From the NCBI RefSeq assembly GCF_014205845.1, contig NZ_JACHCR010000007.1:1-64000 (forward strand): DNA of 64,000 bases, in the 5' to 3' direction. The position numbers were made by a program, and so were the translations under genes. This stretch comes from Mucilaginibacter cryoferens (GTDB lineage: Bacteria; Bacteroidota; Bacteroidia; Sphingobacteriales; Sphingobacteriaceae). This document shows positions 43,699 to 53,510 of this stretch, in pieces. The notes beneath the pieces were generated by a model. The model had not been told where the DNA came from. It ran no database searches and saw nothing but the letters and a program-made list of their open reading frames with translations. Within the stretch, counting starts at the first letter, position 1. Every line of letters starts with the position of its first letter.

Positions 43699-43830
43699 TA
43701 TGTGCAGATTTCAGATGTGCAAATTATAGATGTGCAGATTTCAAATTAGAAAAGTAATTTTCAAAATTCTGTAATCTGTATAATCCCGGTTCAGGCATCA
43801 TCTGCACATCTGAAGTTTGAAATCTGCACA
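43699..43830. repeat. GTGCAGATTTCAGATGTGC dispersed repeats
   Basis: Four direct or inverted copies of the ATGTGCAGATTT word occupy the spacer between the kinase and GH20 genes. The last copy ends next to the GH20 stop codon. Confidence 0.8.
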
Positions 43831-46125
43831 TCATTCTACCTTAATTTCATCTACCATCAGCCATGCCTTTGCCCCGGCAATATATTCGCCGGGCGGGATG
43901 ATGCCTTTGTTGACGCCTTTTACCCGGATGTATCGGGCGTTTATGGGTTTTATGCTGGCTCTAACTTCATTAATTCCGTTTTGGTTAAACGCGGATTGAC
44001 GGTAAACTTCGGCGTAGGTTTTACCGTCTTCGGATACCTCAAAGGTGAGCAGCCTTGGCTCCCACATTTTTTGCCAGTGGTATTTTAAAATATTGATACC
44101 CAGCTGCGATATCTGCTGCACCGATCCAATATCTATCACAGCATCCAAGTCATCGCCGTTGAAACCATACCATTGCCCATCGTTATATAGTTTGCTGCCA
44201 GATACTCCATTCACCAGGCCAAAAGTATTACCGGGATTATAGGTTCCCTGGGGTTGATTAGCAAGTGTTACGGCTTTACCAGTGGCCTTGTTAATAGTAA
44301 AACTCTTTTCATATACCCTACCCATCAATTTCCCGTTGCTGAACACCGCCGCTTTTATGATGCCCGATTGGGCAACGGTTAAAGCGCTTTTGTACCTTTT
44401 GCTTTTTAAGCCGGGAACAGATCCATTGGTAGTATAAAATATTTTACCATTGGGCAATGTTGTGTTTAGGCCGAGTGAAACTTGATGATTGGGCGTTTGA
44501 CTTATACTATCCGTTATCTCATCAAAAGTATTCGCACTGTTGATATCCTGTATTTTAAGCAATGGCTGTTGGTATCTCAACCGCTGCAAAAAGCCACCAT
44601 AATCCTTATTCTCCTTTGCCGACCATGACACCTCGGCCAAAGCCAGCATCCGTGGAAATAGTTGCCGCTCGGCCTGGGCAGGGCTGGCCATATATTCGCT
44701 CCAGGCATTGGCCTGCACGCCTTTAATGTATTTAGCCTCATCGCCAGATAACTCTTTGGTGATAGGTTCGTAATTATACAGCTTGCTAAGCGGCGTATAA
44801 CCGCCACCGGCTATAGGTTCTGCGGGGTATAACGACTGATAATAATCCAGGTAAACGTATTTCTCGGGCGTCATGATGGCATCGTGGTGTTGTTTGGCTG
44901 CCGCAATGCCGCCCTCTTCACCCGTCCAGCTCATTACCGTTGCACCGGGAGTTAGGCCGCCTTCTAAGATCTCGTCCCAACCGATAATCTGGCGGCCTTT
45001 GCTGTTGAGGTATTTTTCCATCCTGCCAATAAAATAGCTTTGCAGTTCGTGCTCATCCTTCAAATGTTCATCCTTAATCCGTTTCTGACATTTGGGGCAG
45101 GTTTTCCATTTGTTTTTGGGGCATTCGTCGCCGCCAATGTGGATGTATTTGGATGGGAACAGCGGCAGCACCTCGTCCAGTACGTTTTGTAAAAAGGTAA
45201 ACGTTTCATCGTTGCCGGCGCAATACACATCGTCAAAAATACCCCAAAAGGTAGCGGTTTTATACGGGCCTCCAGTACAACCCAACTGCGGATACGCGGC
45301 TAATGCGGCCAGCGCGTGCCCAGGCATTTCAATTTCGGGAATAATGTTGATATGCCTTGCTGTGGCGTATTTTACTACAGCTTTTACCTCTTCCTGGGTG
45401 TAATAACCGCCGTAGCGCTTACCGTCAAAACGGTGCGGGCTATCCCGCTTATGGCCGATGATGGTTTCATCCCGATAGGCCGAAATACTTTGTAACAGTG
45501 GGTATTTTTTTATTTCTATACGCCAGCCCTGATCGTCGGTAAGGTGCCAGTGAAAGGTATTTATCTTGTACAGGGCCAGCAGATCTATCCATTTTTTGAT
45601 GGTTTTTACAGCAAAAAAATGGCGGCTTACATCCAGGTGCATACCCCGGTAAGCAAAGCGGGGATGATCTTCAACGGTACAACCCTGAACAGTAATTTTC
45701 CCGTTGGATGAACGTAATAACTGAATAAGCGATTGCAGGCCATAAAACACACCGGCTTCATCGTGCCCTGTTATTTTGATATTTTTATGGGTGATTGTAA
45801 GCCGGTATCCCTCCTTTTGATCAATGGCGGCAGAATCGATACCCAGGTTGACCAAAGGTATCACCATCCTGTTATTTACAGACAAACTATACCCGGAAAG
45901 CAACCTGAAGTACTTATTGAAAAAGCTCAGATTGTTAATATTGATGCCACCTCCAACAGCTATACCCGTAGCCGGCGAAAAGGTAAATACCTCATTGCTT
46001 TTAACGATCTTGTAAGGCTGCGGAATAATACCCTGCTCTTTAATTTGTGCCGACGCATTGCCGATGAGCAACATCAAACACAAGGCATTGAAAAAGGATT
46101 TACGAGAGTTTAACAGCTTTACCAT
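43831..46125 (-). CDS. GH20 beta-N-acetylhexosaminidase, exported
   Basis: A 764-residue periplasmic or outer-surface glycosidase. The signal peptide ends near residue 27 (GNASAQ). An N-terminal chitobiase-like sandwich (30-150) precedes the GH20 barrel. Catalytic motifs are HWHLTDDQGWRIEI near 192 and IHIGGDECPKNKW near 329, with Asp333 and Glu334. A chitobiase C-terminal-like segment (IFYTTNGSVPG) and an F5/8-type discoidin-like domain (620-764, IGSVQQISQLGINI, then TFEVSEDGKTYAEVYR) follow. GH20 enzymes release N-acetylglucosamine from chitin, glycans or muropeptides. The context (amidase, SEDS-PBP) favours cell-wall recycling, but this is inference. Confidence 0.92.
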   Translation of the reverse strand: MVKLLNSRKSFFNALCLMLLIGNASAQIKEQGIIPQPYKIVKSNEVFTFSPATGIAVGGGININNLSFFNKYFRLLSGYSLSVNNRMVIPLVNLGIDSAAIDQKEGYRLTITHKNIKITGHDEAGVFYGLQSLIQLLRSSNGKITVQGCTVEDHPRFAYRGMHLDVSRHFFAVKTIKKWIDLLALYKINTFHWHLTDDQGWRIEIKKYPLLQSISAYRDETIIGHKRDSPHRFDGKRYGGYYTQEEVKAVVKYATARHINIIPEIEMPGHALAALAAYPQLGCTGGPYKTATFWGIFDDVYCAGNDETFTFLQNVLDEVLPLFPSKYIHIGGDECPKNKWKTCPKCQKRIKDEHLKDEHELQSYFIGRMEKYLNSKGRQIIGWDEILEGGLTPGATVMSWTGEEGGIAAAKQHHDAIMTPEKYVYLDYYQSLYPAEPIAGGGYTPLSKLYNYEPITKELSGDEAKYIKGVQANAWSEYMASPAQAERQLFPRMLALAEVSWSAKENKDYGGFLQRLRYQQPLLKIQDINSANTFDEITDSISQTPNHQVSLGLNTTLPNGKIFYTTNGSVPGLKSKRYKSALTVAQSGIIKAAVFSNGKLMGRVYEKSFTINKATGKAVTLANQPQGTYNPGNTFGLVNGVSGSKLYNDGQWYGFNGDDLDAVIDIGSVQQISQLGINILKYHWQKMWEPRLLTFEVSEDGKTYAEVYRQSAFNQNGINEVRASIKPINARYIRVKGVNKGIIPPGEYIAGAKAWLMVDEIKVE

Positions 46126-46178
46126 CAGAGTAGATTTATAATGCCGAATATAACGCTATTCCCGAAAAACACAGTATG

Positions 46179-47018
46179 CTACAGACTGCCAATAGCCTTG
46201 CGGTAATTATTTAAGGCTATAACAATGGAGTTGACTATTTCATTCTGCCCCTGGTCGGAGTTGAGGTAAGCTTCCTCTTCCGGGTTGTTAATAAAGCCGG
46301 TTTCTATCAATACGGCAGGCATAGCGCTATGGGCCAGCACCAATACGCCTTGCTCCTTTACACCTTCACTTGCGCGGCCATTGGTTTCGGTAAATTCGGT
46401 ATTTACCAGGTCGCCGAAGAGGATACTTTGCTTGCGGTATTTTTGGATATATGCATTTAGAATGATAGCGTTTGACGGATCGGTTTGATCGTAACTCTCA
46501 TAGTTTTGCTTATAATCCTTTTCCTGAAAAATGGATGAGTTTTCCCTCACGGCCTCTTCCTGTTCCTTCAACCGGTGGAAACCATAAACCAGCAGCAATA
46601 CGCCTTTTCGCTTATGCGCTATGGCGGCGGTACCCTCTGGCGATGAGTTACAGTGGATAGAAATAAACAGGTTACCATGCGCCTGGTTAGCTATGTTTGA
46701 TCGTTGGTTAAGGGGGATGAAAGTATCATCTATACGGGTCATGAGGGTGGCGAGGCCCTTGGTAGTGCTCCCCGTATCTATGGCCAGTTTCAGTTTTTTG
46801 GCAATAGCCAGGGTTACATTTTTTTCTACTGAGTATGAGCCACGGGCACCGGGGTCTTTACCCCCATGGCCGGCATCTATAATAACAGTTTTAAACCGGA
46901 AGCTCGACCCAACCGGAATAGTATCCCTTTTAGGGCTGAAGGAACAAAGAGCAAGGAACAAAAACAACAGCCCTGCATTAGCGGCCATTACAGCAAAAAG
47001 CTTTTTGGATGGGATCAT
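46179..47018 (-). CDS. N-acetylmuramoyl-L-alanine amidase (Amidase_3)
   Basis: A 279-residue exported zinc amidase. The N-terminal signal-anchor (LLFLFLALCSF) is followed by the catalytic domain: VIIDAGHGGKDPGARG (first His), SVEKNVTLAIAKKLK (Glu ligand), NLFISIHCNSSPEG (second His) and AVLIETGFINNPEEEAYL (catalytic Glu) near residue 240. It cleaves the bond between MurNAc and L-alanine and is used in cell separation and turnover. It overlaps the Fur gene by 4 bases (ATGA), so it is translated after it. An insert of about 60 residues (RKGVLLLVYGFHRLKEQEEAV) inside the domain is typical of AmiC-like Bacteroidota proteins. Confidence 0.92.
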   Translation of the reverse strand: MIPSKKLFAVMAANAGLLFLFLALCSFSPKRDTIPVGSSFRFKTVIIDAGHGGKDPGARGSYSVEKNVTLAIAKKLKLAIDTGSTTKGLATLMTRIDDTFIPLNQRSNIANQAHGNLFISIHCNSSPEGTAAIAHKRKGVLLLVYGFHRLKEQEEAVRENSSIFQEKDYKQNYESYDQTDPSNAIILNAYIQKYRKQSILFGDLVNTEFTETNGRASEGVKEQGVLVLAHSAMPAVLIETGFINNPEEEAYLNSDQGQNEIVNSIVIALNNYRKAIGSL

Positions 47019-47461
47019 TTTTTTACCGCCTTTTTACTGCATTTAGGGCATAAACCGGTGGCGTAAAGCGTAAAACTCTGCGGCTCGAAACCGGCGGGCA
47101 GGTTGATGCCCGGCAAACTTAATTCATTGAGGCAGTACACGTTTTTGCACTCGGTACAGTTAAAGTGCAGGTGCTCATCGTGGTGGTGGCTTTCGTCGCA
47201 GTTGGATGAGCAGAGGGCATAATTGGCCGTGCCATTGAGATCGAACACCTTGTGGATAATACCCTTTTCTTCAAAGGCGTTGAGGATACGGTACAGAGTT
47301 ACCCGGTCGATATCATTCATAACGCTCTCTAAATCAGGCTGAGAGGTAGCAGTATTGCGCGACGACATCATCGACAGCACCCTTAACCTTGGGGCAGTTT
47401 TTTTTAAATGATGCCTGTTCAGCAGATCTTCGAAATGAAAACTATTGCGGGTTTGTGTCAT
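47015..47461 (-). CDS. Fur-family metal-dependent transcriptional regulator
   Basis: A 148-residue DNA-binding repressor. The winged helix is at residues 15-75 (HHLKKTAPRLRVLSMM, then DRVTLYRILNAFEEKGIIHKV). The metal part contains SHHHDEHLHFNCTECKNV with His ligands and CxxC pairs (CTEC near 105, CPKC near 140) of the structural zinc site. The ATG at 47461 (MTQTRNSFHF) is preferred; the frame opens at 47497 with 12 unlikely residues. It is the first gene of a two-gene unit with the amidase. It may sense iron, zinc or peroxide; motifs do not separate these. Confidence 0.88.
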   Translation of the reverse strand: MTQTRNSFHFEDLLNRHHLKKTAPRLRVLSMMSSRNTATSQPDLESVMNDIDRVTLYRILNAFEEKGIIHKVFDLNGTANYALCSSNCDESHHHDEHLHFNCTECKNVYCLNELSLPGINLPAGFEPQSFTLYATGLCPKCSKKAVKK

Positions 47462-47761
47462 TATAGCCTTTGGGAGGATAGTACCGTTTATAAGCATGCA
47501 AATATATACAACGTTGCATTAAGGACGAAATTGTAAACCCGCTATACAGGTGTTCGCTTTTTTGTGCAGGTGCGTTCGGGGGATGCGGATAAAAATACAA
47601 CATACTGATAATCAAAACATTAAGTGTTCGGCTAAAATAAAAGCAAAACAAAATACACCTGATAATCAATACGTTAATTTCTACAGGGTGTTCGGGCCAT
47701 CATGCCCCGAACACCTGCTTTTGAAAAAATCCGAACACTGTTTGTTTCGGTTCAATCGCCA
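47462..47761. other. Intergenic region with GTGTTCGG half-sites
   Basis: Within about 190 bases the word GTGTTCG or its complement appears five times (about 47551, 47625, 47688, 47709 and 47733). Two of them form a perfect hairpin GGTGTTCGGG (47687-47696) with CCCGAACACC (47706-47715). Two CTGATAATCAA words precede. A 127-residue frame on the + strand here has no gene-like features. I see no convincing gene except the small one at 47762-47899. Confidence 0.4.
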
Positions 47762-47899
47762 TCATTTTATCTCGTGTAACCTGGTTGATGATTTTTCGAC
47801 TCCTTTAAAATTCATGCGCAGAAAAAAGCCGCATTGGCTGTGGGCACGCACATTGGAAATAACAAACAAAAAGAAGGCAATAAAAAGTATCTTTTTCAT
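47762..47899 (-). CDS. Possible 45-residue secreted peptide
   Basis: A short frame starting MKKILFIAFFLFVISNVRA, a complete Sec signal with plausible cleavage near ALA/RAH at residues 19-20. The mature part would be only about 26 residues (CGFFLRMNFKGVEK with a Cys, then basic end). It lies close to the ankyrin gene and is divergent from it. There is no recognisable family. The signal sequence is the only support, so this could be a chance frame. Confidence 0.35.
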   Translation of the reverse strand: MKKILFIAFFLFVISNVRAHSQCGFFLRMNFKGVEKSSTRLHEIK

Positions 47900-47990
47900 A
47901 AATAACAATGACGATAACACCACAAATGGATAATTTAAAGATACATATGTATCTTTAATCTGGTAAAAAATAAGCCAATAATTATCCGGC

Positions 47991-48860
47991 ATGAAAAACT
48001 CAGCTATTACCGATCAGTTATTTGCGCAAGCTGTTGAGGCCATTGACCGGGGCGATGTTATTTTGTTGAATAACCTGCTCGCTCAAAATCTCCGACTTGT
48101 AAGCCAACCGCTGCACTATCCCGAACCCGGCTATTTTCAAAACCCTTACCTGTTATGGTTTGTGGCCGATAACCCCATTCGTGTTGATAAGCTGCCAGCC
48201 AATATAGTTGAGGTAACGCTACTGATCATCGGCTTTGTAAAGAACCACGCTGCCGATACCGCGCAACACCAGTTTGATTATGCCCTCGGGCTGGTGGCAA
48301 CCGGGCGTATCCCTAAAGAATGTGGTGTACAAATAGCCATGATGGATGTGTTGATTGATGCCGGCGCCAAACCCGGTAGCGGCCTGGGCGCCCTGGCTAA
48401 TGGCAACCGCGACGCAGCCACGCACCTCATTAACCGTGGCGGCAGGCTCACTTTAGCTACCGCCGTTGGCCTTGAGCGGATGGACGACATTATTCATTTA
48501 ACCGCCAATGCCGATAAGCACCAACTGTTATTGGCGCTCACCGTGGCCGCCTTTTACGGTAAACCGCAAATGATAACCTACCTGTTAAACTCAGGAGCCA
48601 ACCCTAATGGCTACCCCGAAAACAATACGGGCTTCCATAGCCACGCAACGCCGTTGCACCAGGCCGTAGCCTCGGGTTCGCTGGCGTGTGTAAAGCTATT
48701 GGCAGAAGCAGGTGCCGGGTTAAATGTACCCGATAAGATATACGAGGGTACCCCGCTGGGTTGGGCCACACATTTGGCCAATGACAGCCGGGATGAAGAT
48801 GCCAAAATGAATTTTATGCTGATTGCCACTTATTTAACAGACGGGCAGAACCTGGAATAG
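47991..48860 (+). CDS. Ankyrin-repeat protein
   Basis: A 289-residue cytosolic protein. The N-terminal half is helical without clear motif (AVEAIDRGDVILLNNLLAQN is ankyrin-like at 16-35). The C-terminal half contains standard ankyrin repeats: TAVGLERMDDIIHLT, LALTVAAFYGKPQMITYLLNSGANPNG (182-208), then ATPLHQAVASGSLACVKLLAEAGAGLNV and GTPLGWATHLAND. Ankyrin repeats bind proteins. The start ATG at 47991 is preceded by an AT-rich stretch. It stands alone, upstream of the AsmA gene by 157 bases. Partner unknown. Confidence 0.8.
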   Translation: MKNSAITDQLFAQAVEAIDRGDVILLNNLLAQNLRLVSQPLHYPEPGYFQNPYLLWFVADNPIRVDKLPANIVEVTLLIIGFVKNHAADTAQHQFDYALGLVATGRIPKECGVQIAMMDVLIDAGAKPGSGLGALANGNRDAATHLINRGGRLTLATAVGLERMDDIIHLTANADKHQLLLALTVAAFYGKPQMITYLLNSGANPNGYPENNTGFHSHATPLHQAVASGSLACVKLLAEAGAGLNVPDKIYEGTPLGWATHLANDSRDEDAKMNFMLIATYLTDGQNLE

Positions 48861-49017
48861 CGTAGCGCTTGTTTACAATTACAGTAATCATAAGCCATAC
48901 TACACCATTTATTAAGCCAAAGTTAATAAGCTCTCTTTTAACTAAAATATAGTTAATTTTCGCTGTGTGCTCCATTTTTACTATTATCTTTATCGCACCT
49001 GATTTAGATATATTTTT

Positions 49018-52000
49018 ATGCCTTTCCCAATTAAAAAAGTGCTCGTTAAAACGCTTAAAATTACCGGCATTACCCTGGTAAGCCTGCTTGCGTTAATGTT
49101 TTTGTTGCCTTACCTGTTTCCGCAAACGGTTACCAATAAAATAAAACAATGGGCAGGTAGCAGTATCAACGGCAAGCTCAATTTTTCGGGAACAAGCCTC
49201 TCGTTCTTTAAAAAATTTCCGGCGCTTACGCTTACCCTTAACGATTTTTCGCTCAACGGCAGCGCGCCTTTTCAGAACGATACCCTGGTGGCCGCCAAAG
49301 AGGTTTCGCTGGCTATTGATCTTTCTTCGGTGTTTAAAAGCAAGATCAACATTAACCGTATCTACCTCAGTAAGGCCACTATTAATATACAGGTTGATAG
49401 CGCCGGCCATGCCAACTACAATGTATATAAAGCTAAAGCGGCCCAGCCTGCACAGTCGGCAGATACAGCCAGTGCATCTTTAGGTATCGAGCAAATTTTA
49501 ATAGAGAAAAGTCACCTGGTTTATGACGATAGATCCATCCCCCTGCTGGTTAATGCCCGCGATTTTAACTACAAAGGCAGCGGCGACCTAAGTAAAGATA
49601 TTTTTGACCTGTATACCCATACCGAAATAGGCTCCATCGATCTTACCTACGGCGGCCAGCCCTATATATACCATAAAAAAGTAAATGCCGACCTGGTTAC
49701 CAGTATCAATACCAAATCGCTGGCCTTTGTGTTTCAAAAAAACAACCTCATGATAAATGAACTGCCTGTAGACTTTATAGGTAAGTTTGGTTTCCTGAAA
49801 GATGGTTATGATATGGATTTCAGGATAAAGAGCGACCAGGAGGATCTGAGCGATATTTTTACAGCATTACCCGCCAAGTACGCCGCCTACGCCGATGATA
49901 CCCAAATTAACGGCACCGGCAACATCACGATGTCGCTTATAGGCAAGTATATTGCCGCAACCAAAACCATGCCCAACCTGGATTTCACTATGAAAATCCG
50001 CAACGGTTATATCGCCAATAAAAAAACACCCGAGCCTGTAAAAAACCTTTACCTCAATATGGAGGCTAAGGTGCCCGGCTGTAATCCCGATAGTTTAAAC
50101 CTTAATATCGATTCGGTTTATTTTAATATTGGCAAAGATTATTTTGGATCGGTGATCAAAGTAAAAGGCGTTAAATCGCCGCAGATCTTCGCCAAAATAA
50201 ATACCGAGATCGACCTCGAAAAATGGAACAGGGCATTTGGGGTTAAAGCATTTGATGTAAAAGGCCGTTACTCGCTGCACATGATAGCCGAAGGTAAATA
50301 TGCCACCGGGATAAAAAAGACAGGCATCAGGCACCATGTAGATACCGTGATAACCAGCATCCCTAAGTTTACGCTGCACTCGGGTTTCCGCGATGGGTAT
50401 TTTAAATATGCCAAGCTACCCGAGGCCATGAAAAACGTAAGCTTTAACCTGGATGCCAGCTGCCCCGATCAAAACCCGGCACATGCTACCATGGCCTTAA
50501 CAAACCTTAACATCAACGCGCTTAATAACTACATTAAAGGCTATTTAAAACTAAGTAATACCGCCGGTGCCCTCATAGATGCCGACCTGAAAGCTAAATT
50601 TAATTTAGCCGACATCAAGCAGTTTTATCCGGTTGATAGTATAGACCTGCGCGGCAACCTGGATGCCGATGTGCAAACCAAAGGCCGCTATATTCCGGCC
50701 CACCGGATATTTCCGGTTACCAACGCGCAGATAGAACTGCATGGTGGTTATATTCAAACCAAATACTATCCGCATCCGGTACAAAATATAGAGGTTAGTA
50801 CAGCCATCAGCAACAACACAGGCTCGTTAAAAGGATTAAAAGTAAACATCAAACCAGTATCGTTTACCTTCGAGGGGCAGCCCTTTATGCTCAAAGCAAA
50901 CCTTAAAAACTTCGATAACCTCGATTATAGCATCAAATCGCAGGGTTCGCTGGATATTGGTAAAATTTACAAGGTATTTGCCATGGCCGGTTACAATGTA
51001 AAAGGACTCATCACCACTAACCTATCCTTAAAAGGTAAGCAAAGCGATGCTACCGCAGGTAGGTACGATCAGCTGGCCAACTCGGGCACCATGAAGGTGA
51101 AAGATCTTACCCTTACTTCGGAGTTGTTTCCAAAACCATTCTTCATAAAAACAGGCCTGTTTAGCTTTAACCAGGATAAAATGAAATTCGACCAATTTAC
51201 CGCCAACTACGGCAAATCGGTTATTGTGCTTAACGGCGCGCTCTCCAACGTGATAGATTATGCCGTTAAACCCAACTCGCCATTAAAAGGAGAGTTTAAT
51301 TTAAGCAGCGGACTTATTATAGCCGATGATTTTATGGCTTTTGCAGCCGGTCCATCAACACCTAAAGCAGCCAAATCCGGCGTTATCCTGGTACCGGCCA
51401 ACCTCGATCTTAACTTTACCGCCGCCGTAAAAAAAGTTAAATACAATGGCCTGGATATTAACGATGCCAAAGGACAAATGAGCGTAAGCAACGGGCAAAT
51501 AATTTTAAAACAAACCGGTTTTACCCTCATAGGCGCACCTGTAATAATGGATGCCACTTACGGCAGCATCAGCCCGCAAAAGGCTTATTTTGATTACCAT
51601 ATTAACGCACAGGATTTTGATATTAAAAGGGCTTACAAAGAGGTAAAGCTTTTTCATGATATGGCCACATCTGCAGCAAGCGCCGAAGGGATTGTATCTT
51701 TAGATTATCAACTAAGTGGTAAACTCAACGGCGATATGAAACCTGTTTACCCATCTTTAAAAGGTGGTGGCGTACTGTCGGTTAAAAAAGTTAAAATAAA
51801 AGGCTTTAAACTCTTTAGCGCCGTTGGCAAAACTACCGGCCGCGATAGCCTTGGCGGTAAAAACGATGTAAGCAAAGTAGATATTAAAACAACCATTGCC
51901 AACAATATTATCACCATTCAACGCACTAAAATGAAAATGGCCGGCTTCCGTCCGCGCTTTGAAGGCCAGGTAAGTTTTGATGGTAAACTAAACCTGCAAT

Positions 52001-52128
52001 TTCGCCTTGGCCTGCCGCCGCTTGGCATCTTCGGCATACCCATGACAGTTACCGGCACACAGGAAAAACCAATAGTAAAACTGGGCAGAGGTAAAAAAGA
52101 AGATGAGCTGAAAGAAACGGAGGAGTAG
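49018..52128 (+). CDS. AsmA-family envelope protein
   Basis: A 1036-residue protein anchored by one helix near residues 14-32 (ITGITLVSLLALMFLLPYLF), the rest in the periplasm. The N-terminal domain (LNFSGTSLSFFKKFPALTLTLNDFSLNG, then IDLSSVFKSKININRIYLSKATINI) is the AsmA signature, followed by long repetitive beta strands of about 20 residues typical of the TamB/AsmA superfamily (bridge-like lipid transfer proteins). The end is the AsmA-like C-terminal domain (RTKMKMAGFRPRFEGQVSFDGKLN and FGIPMTVTGTQEKPIVKLGRGKKEDE). It likely moves phospholipids between membranes. It is a single gene with repeats downstream. Confidence 0.85.
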   Translation: MPFPIKKVLVKTLKITGITLVSLLALMFLLPYLFPQTVTNKIKQWAGSSINGKLNFSGTSLSFFKKFPALTLTLNDFSLNGSAPFQNDTLVAAKEVSLAIDLSSVFKSKININRIYLSKATINIQVDSAGHANYNVYKAKAAQPAQSADTASASLGIEQILIEKSHLVYDDRSIPLLVNARDFNYKGSGDLSKDIFDLYTHTEIGSIDLTYGGQPYIYHKKVNADLVTSINTKSLAFVFQKNNLMINELPVDFIGKFGFLKDGYDMDFRIKSDQEDLSDIFTALPAKYAAYADDTQINGTGNITMSLIGKYIAATKTMPNLDFTMKIRNGYIANKKTPEPVKNLYLNMEAKVPGCNPDSLNLNIDSVYFNIGKDYFGSVIKVKGVKSPQIFAKINTEIDLEKWNRAFGVKAFDVKGRYSLHMIAEGKYATGIKKTGIRHHVDTVITSIPKFTLHSGFRDGYFKYAKLPEAMKNVSFNLDASCPDQNPAHATMALTNLNINALNNYIKGYLKLSNTAGALIDADLKAKFNLADIKQFYPVDSIDLRGNLDADVQTKGRYIPAHRIFPVTNAQIELHGGYIQTKYYPHPVQNIEVSTAISNNTGSLKGLKVNIKPVSFTFEGQPFMLKANLKNFDNLDYSIKSQGSLDIGKIYKVFAMAGYNVKGLITTNLSLKGKQSDATAGRYDQLANSGTMKVKDLTLTSELFPKPFFIKTGLFSFNQDKMKFDQFTANYGKSVIVLNGALSNVIDYAVKPNSPLKGEFNLSSGLIIADDFMAFAAGPSTPKAAKSGVILVPANLDLNFTAAVKKVKYNGLDINDAKGQMSVSNGQIILKQTGFTLIGAPVIMDATYGSISPQKAYFDYHINAQDFDIKRAYKEVKLFHDMATSAASAEGIVSLDYQLSGKLNGDMKPVYPSLKGGGVLSVKKVKIKGFKLFSAVGKTTGRDSLGGKNDVSKVDIKTTIANNIITIQRTKMKMAGFRPRFEGQVSFDGKLNLQFRLGLPPLGIFGIPMTVTGTQEKPIVKLGRGKKEDELKETEE

Positions 52129-52734
52129 ATTTCAGATGTGCAAATTGCAGATGTGCAGATGGTTTTAATAAGCTGTTAGCAGCCTGGAGAAATAAAATAT
52201 CGGGATGATGGGGGGATGATGGAAACTAACCAAGGTTAATACTCACCCGAACATCGCTACGCTCGTTCACCCTCTCTCTTCGGCTGCGCCGGAAAGAGGG
52301 AGTTGAATGTTTCTCTGTACATTTTTTATTTTTAAATTGCCAACACCCTCTTTACAACGAAGTTGAAGAGGGTGCCGCGCGCAGCACCGGCGGGTGAGTC
52401 TTAGCCAGCATACAGAGCCACGTATAAGTTACCGTTTATGCTATGGGAAGATCTGCCCTCTATGCCTATTCGCTCTGTATAGTAGGCAAATAGATCCTTC
52501 GTACCTCAGGATGGCAAACTTAAATAATATCATCCCCCCTTCAGAGTTTCGCGAAATTTTACAACTTAGCGTGACAAGTTAAAAAACGCTTGTCATTTCC
52601 CTCTTCAGAATTTCGTGAAATTTTATAACTCAGGGTAAAAGAGTGATTTACCAAATGTGCTATGGCAGCACCGAAGTACCTTATCTTGTACCATCGGGGT
52701 GAATCCTCACCAGCGTTCAAACGATGTGCAGCGC
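52129..52734. repeat. Repeat island after the AsmA gene
   Basis: No gene is seen. It begins with TGTGCAGAT words, then carries the left arm of a large inverted repeat (52223-52249), CTCTTTC/GAAAGAG stem elements (about 52266-52300), a CACCCTCT...AGAGGGTG stem near 52340-52372, and GTTTCGCGAAATTTTACAA-type words at about 52546 and 52610. Confidence 0.6.
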
Positions 52735-52938
52735 TTACGGCCGTTTCTTCGAATCAATTTTTGCCTGCAATTCCATTGTTAGGTTGGAGAAAGAATAGCC
52801 GTCCAGGTCGTCGTCTATGGATAATACACAGCCCGATTGCTTCAACTCGTTAGCCAGATCGGGGCCCAAAGCCTTCAGGATGGCTGTTGATATTGCCTTT
52901 TTATTAAACTGCTTTCCAAAATCTGTTATCGACGCCAT
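52735..52938 (-). CDS. Small unknown protein inside the repeat island
   Basis: A 67-residue frame, MASITDFGKQFNKKAISTAIL, then ALGPDLANELKQSGCVLSID and YSFSNLTMELQAKIDSKKR. It is hydrophilic, helical and has normal amino-acid composition for the window, unlike the other frames of the island. A TACCTTTA near-match to the -7 element lies about 13 bases before the ATG. It lacks a recognisable family. It could be a relic cut by the repeats, as nothing else of a longer gene is visible. Confidence 0.45.
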   Translation of the reverse strand: MASITDFGKQFNKKAISTAILKALGPDLANELKQSGCVLSIDDDLDGYSFSNLTMELQAKIDSKKRP

Positions 52939-53269
52939 TTTTTTCTTTAAAGGTAGGTTTATTTACTTGCAAAAAAAGGAGAGTGCAGACAAAGTATACC
53001 CGATGGATTCCGTGGAAGGACAGCGGGCAAAAGCTTCTCCCCGCGAGTTTTTCCACAAGCTGCCTATGGGGTGTTTGCGGCACACCTAATAACCGGCTCT
53101 GTATGTTGGCTAATACTCGCCCGGTCTACGCTTCGCTGGACCACCCTCTCTCCGGCTTACGGTGGCCGTTGCACAACTAAGGACTTTTTTTCCGATGCCT
53201 GTGTCCTCACAGGCATCTTCCCGAATATAGCGCTGATTTACCCACCCTAAACGTGGAGCATTCGGAATT

Positions 53270-53510
53270 GCGGTCTGTGAAGACACCATAGCCGTTAACT
53301 TAAGAAAAATTTAGCCTTAGGCTTCTTAAAATCCCCTCTTGAGAGGGGGCGCGGTAGCAAAGAGCGTGAGCAGGGGTGTGTTATACAAGCGATAGGCCGC
53401 ACGCAGAATGACACACCCCCCCACCCCTCTCAAGAGGGGAATCACACATTCCCCTGCTTTTTGAAGCGTTTTGCTCTTAAGTTAACGGCTATGGTGAAGA
53501 CACAGACCGC
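53270..53510. repeat. Nested palindromic element with 35-base terminal inverted repeats
   Basis: Arms 53270-53304 and 53476-53510 are reverse complements except for four adjacent bases (AAGA against TCTT); the inner 20 or so bases, containing CCGTTAACTTAAG, match perfectly. Inside lie a CCCCTCTTGAGAGGGG stem paired with CCCCTCTCAAGAGGGG and a GGGGTGTGT/ACACACCCC stem. Total size is 241 bases; no protein is encoded. Confidence 0.85.

Noticed and set aside
47550..47933. 127-residue frame on the + strand
   Set aside because: It spans the GTGTTCG repeat region and its sequence is composed of repeat-derived Lys/Asn/His runs, with no domain.
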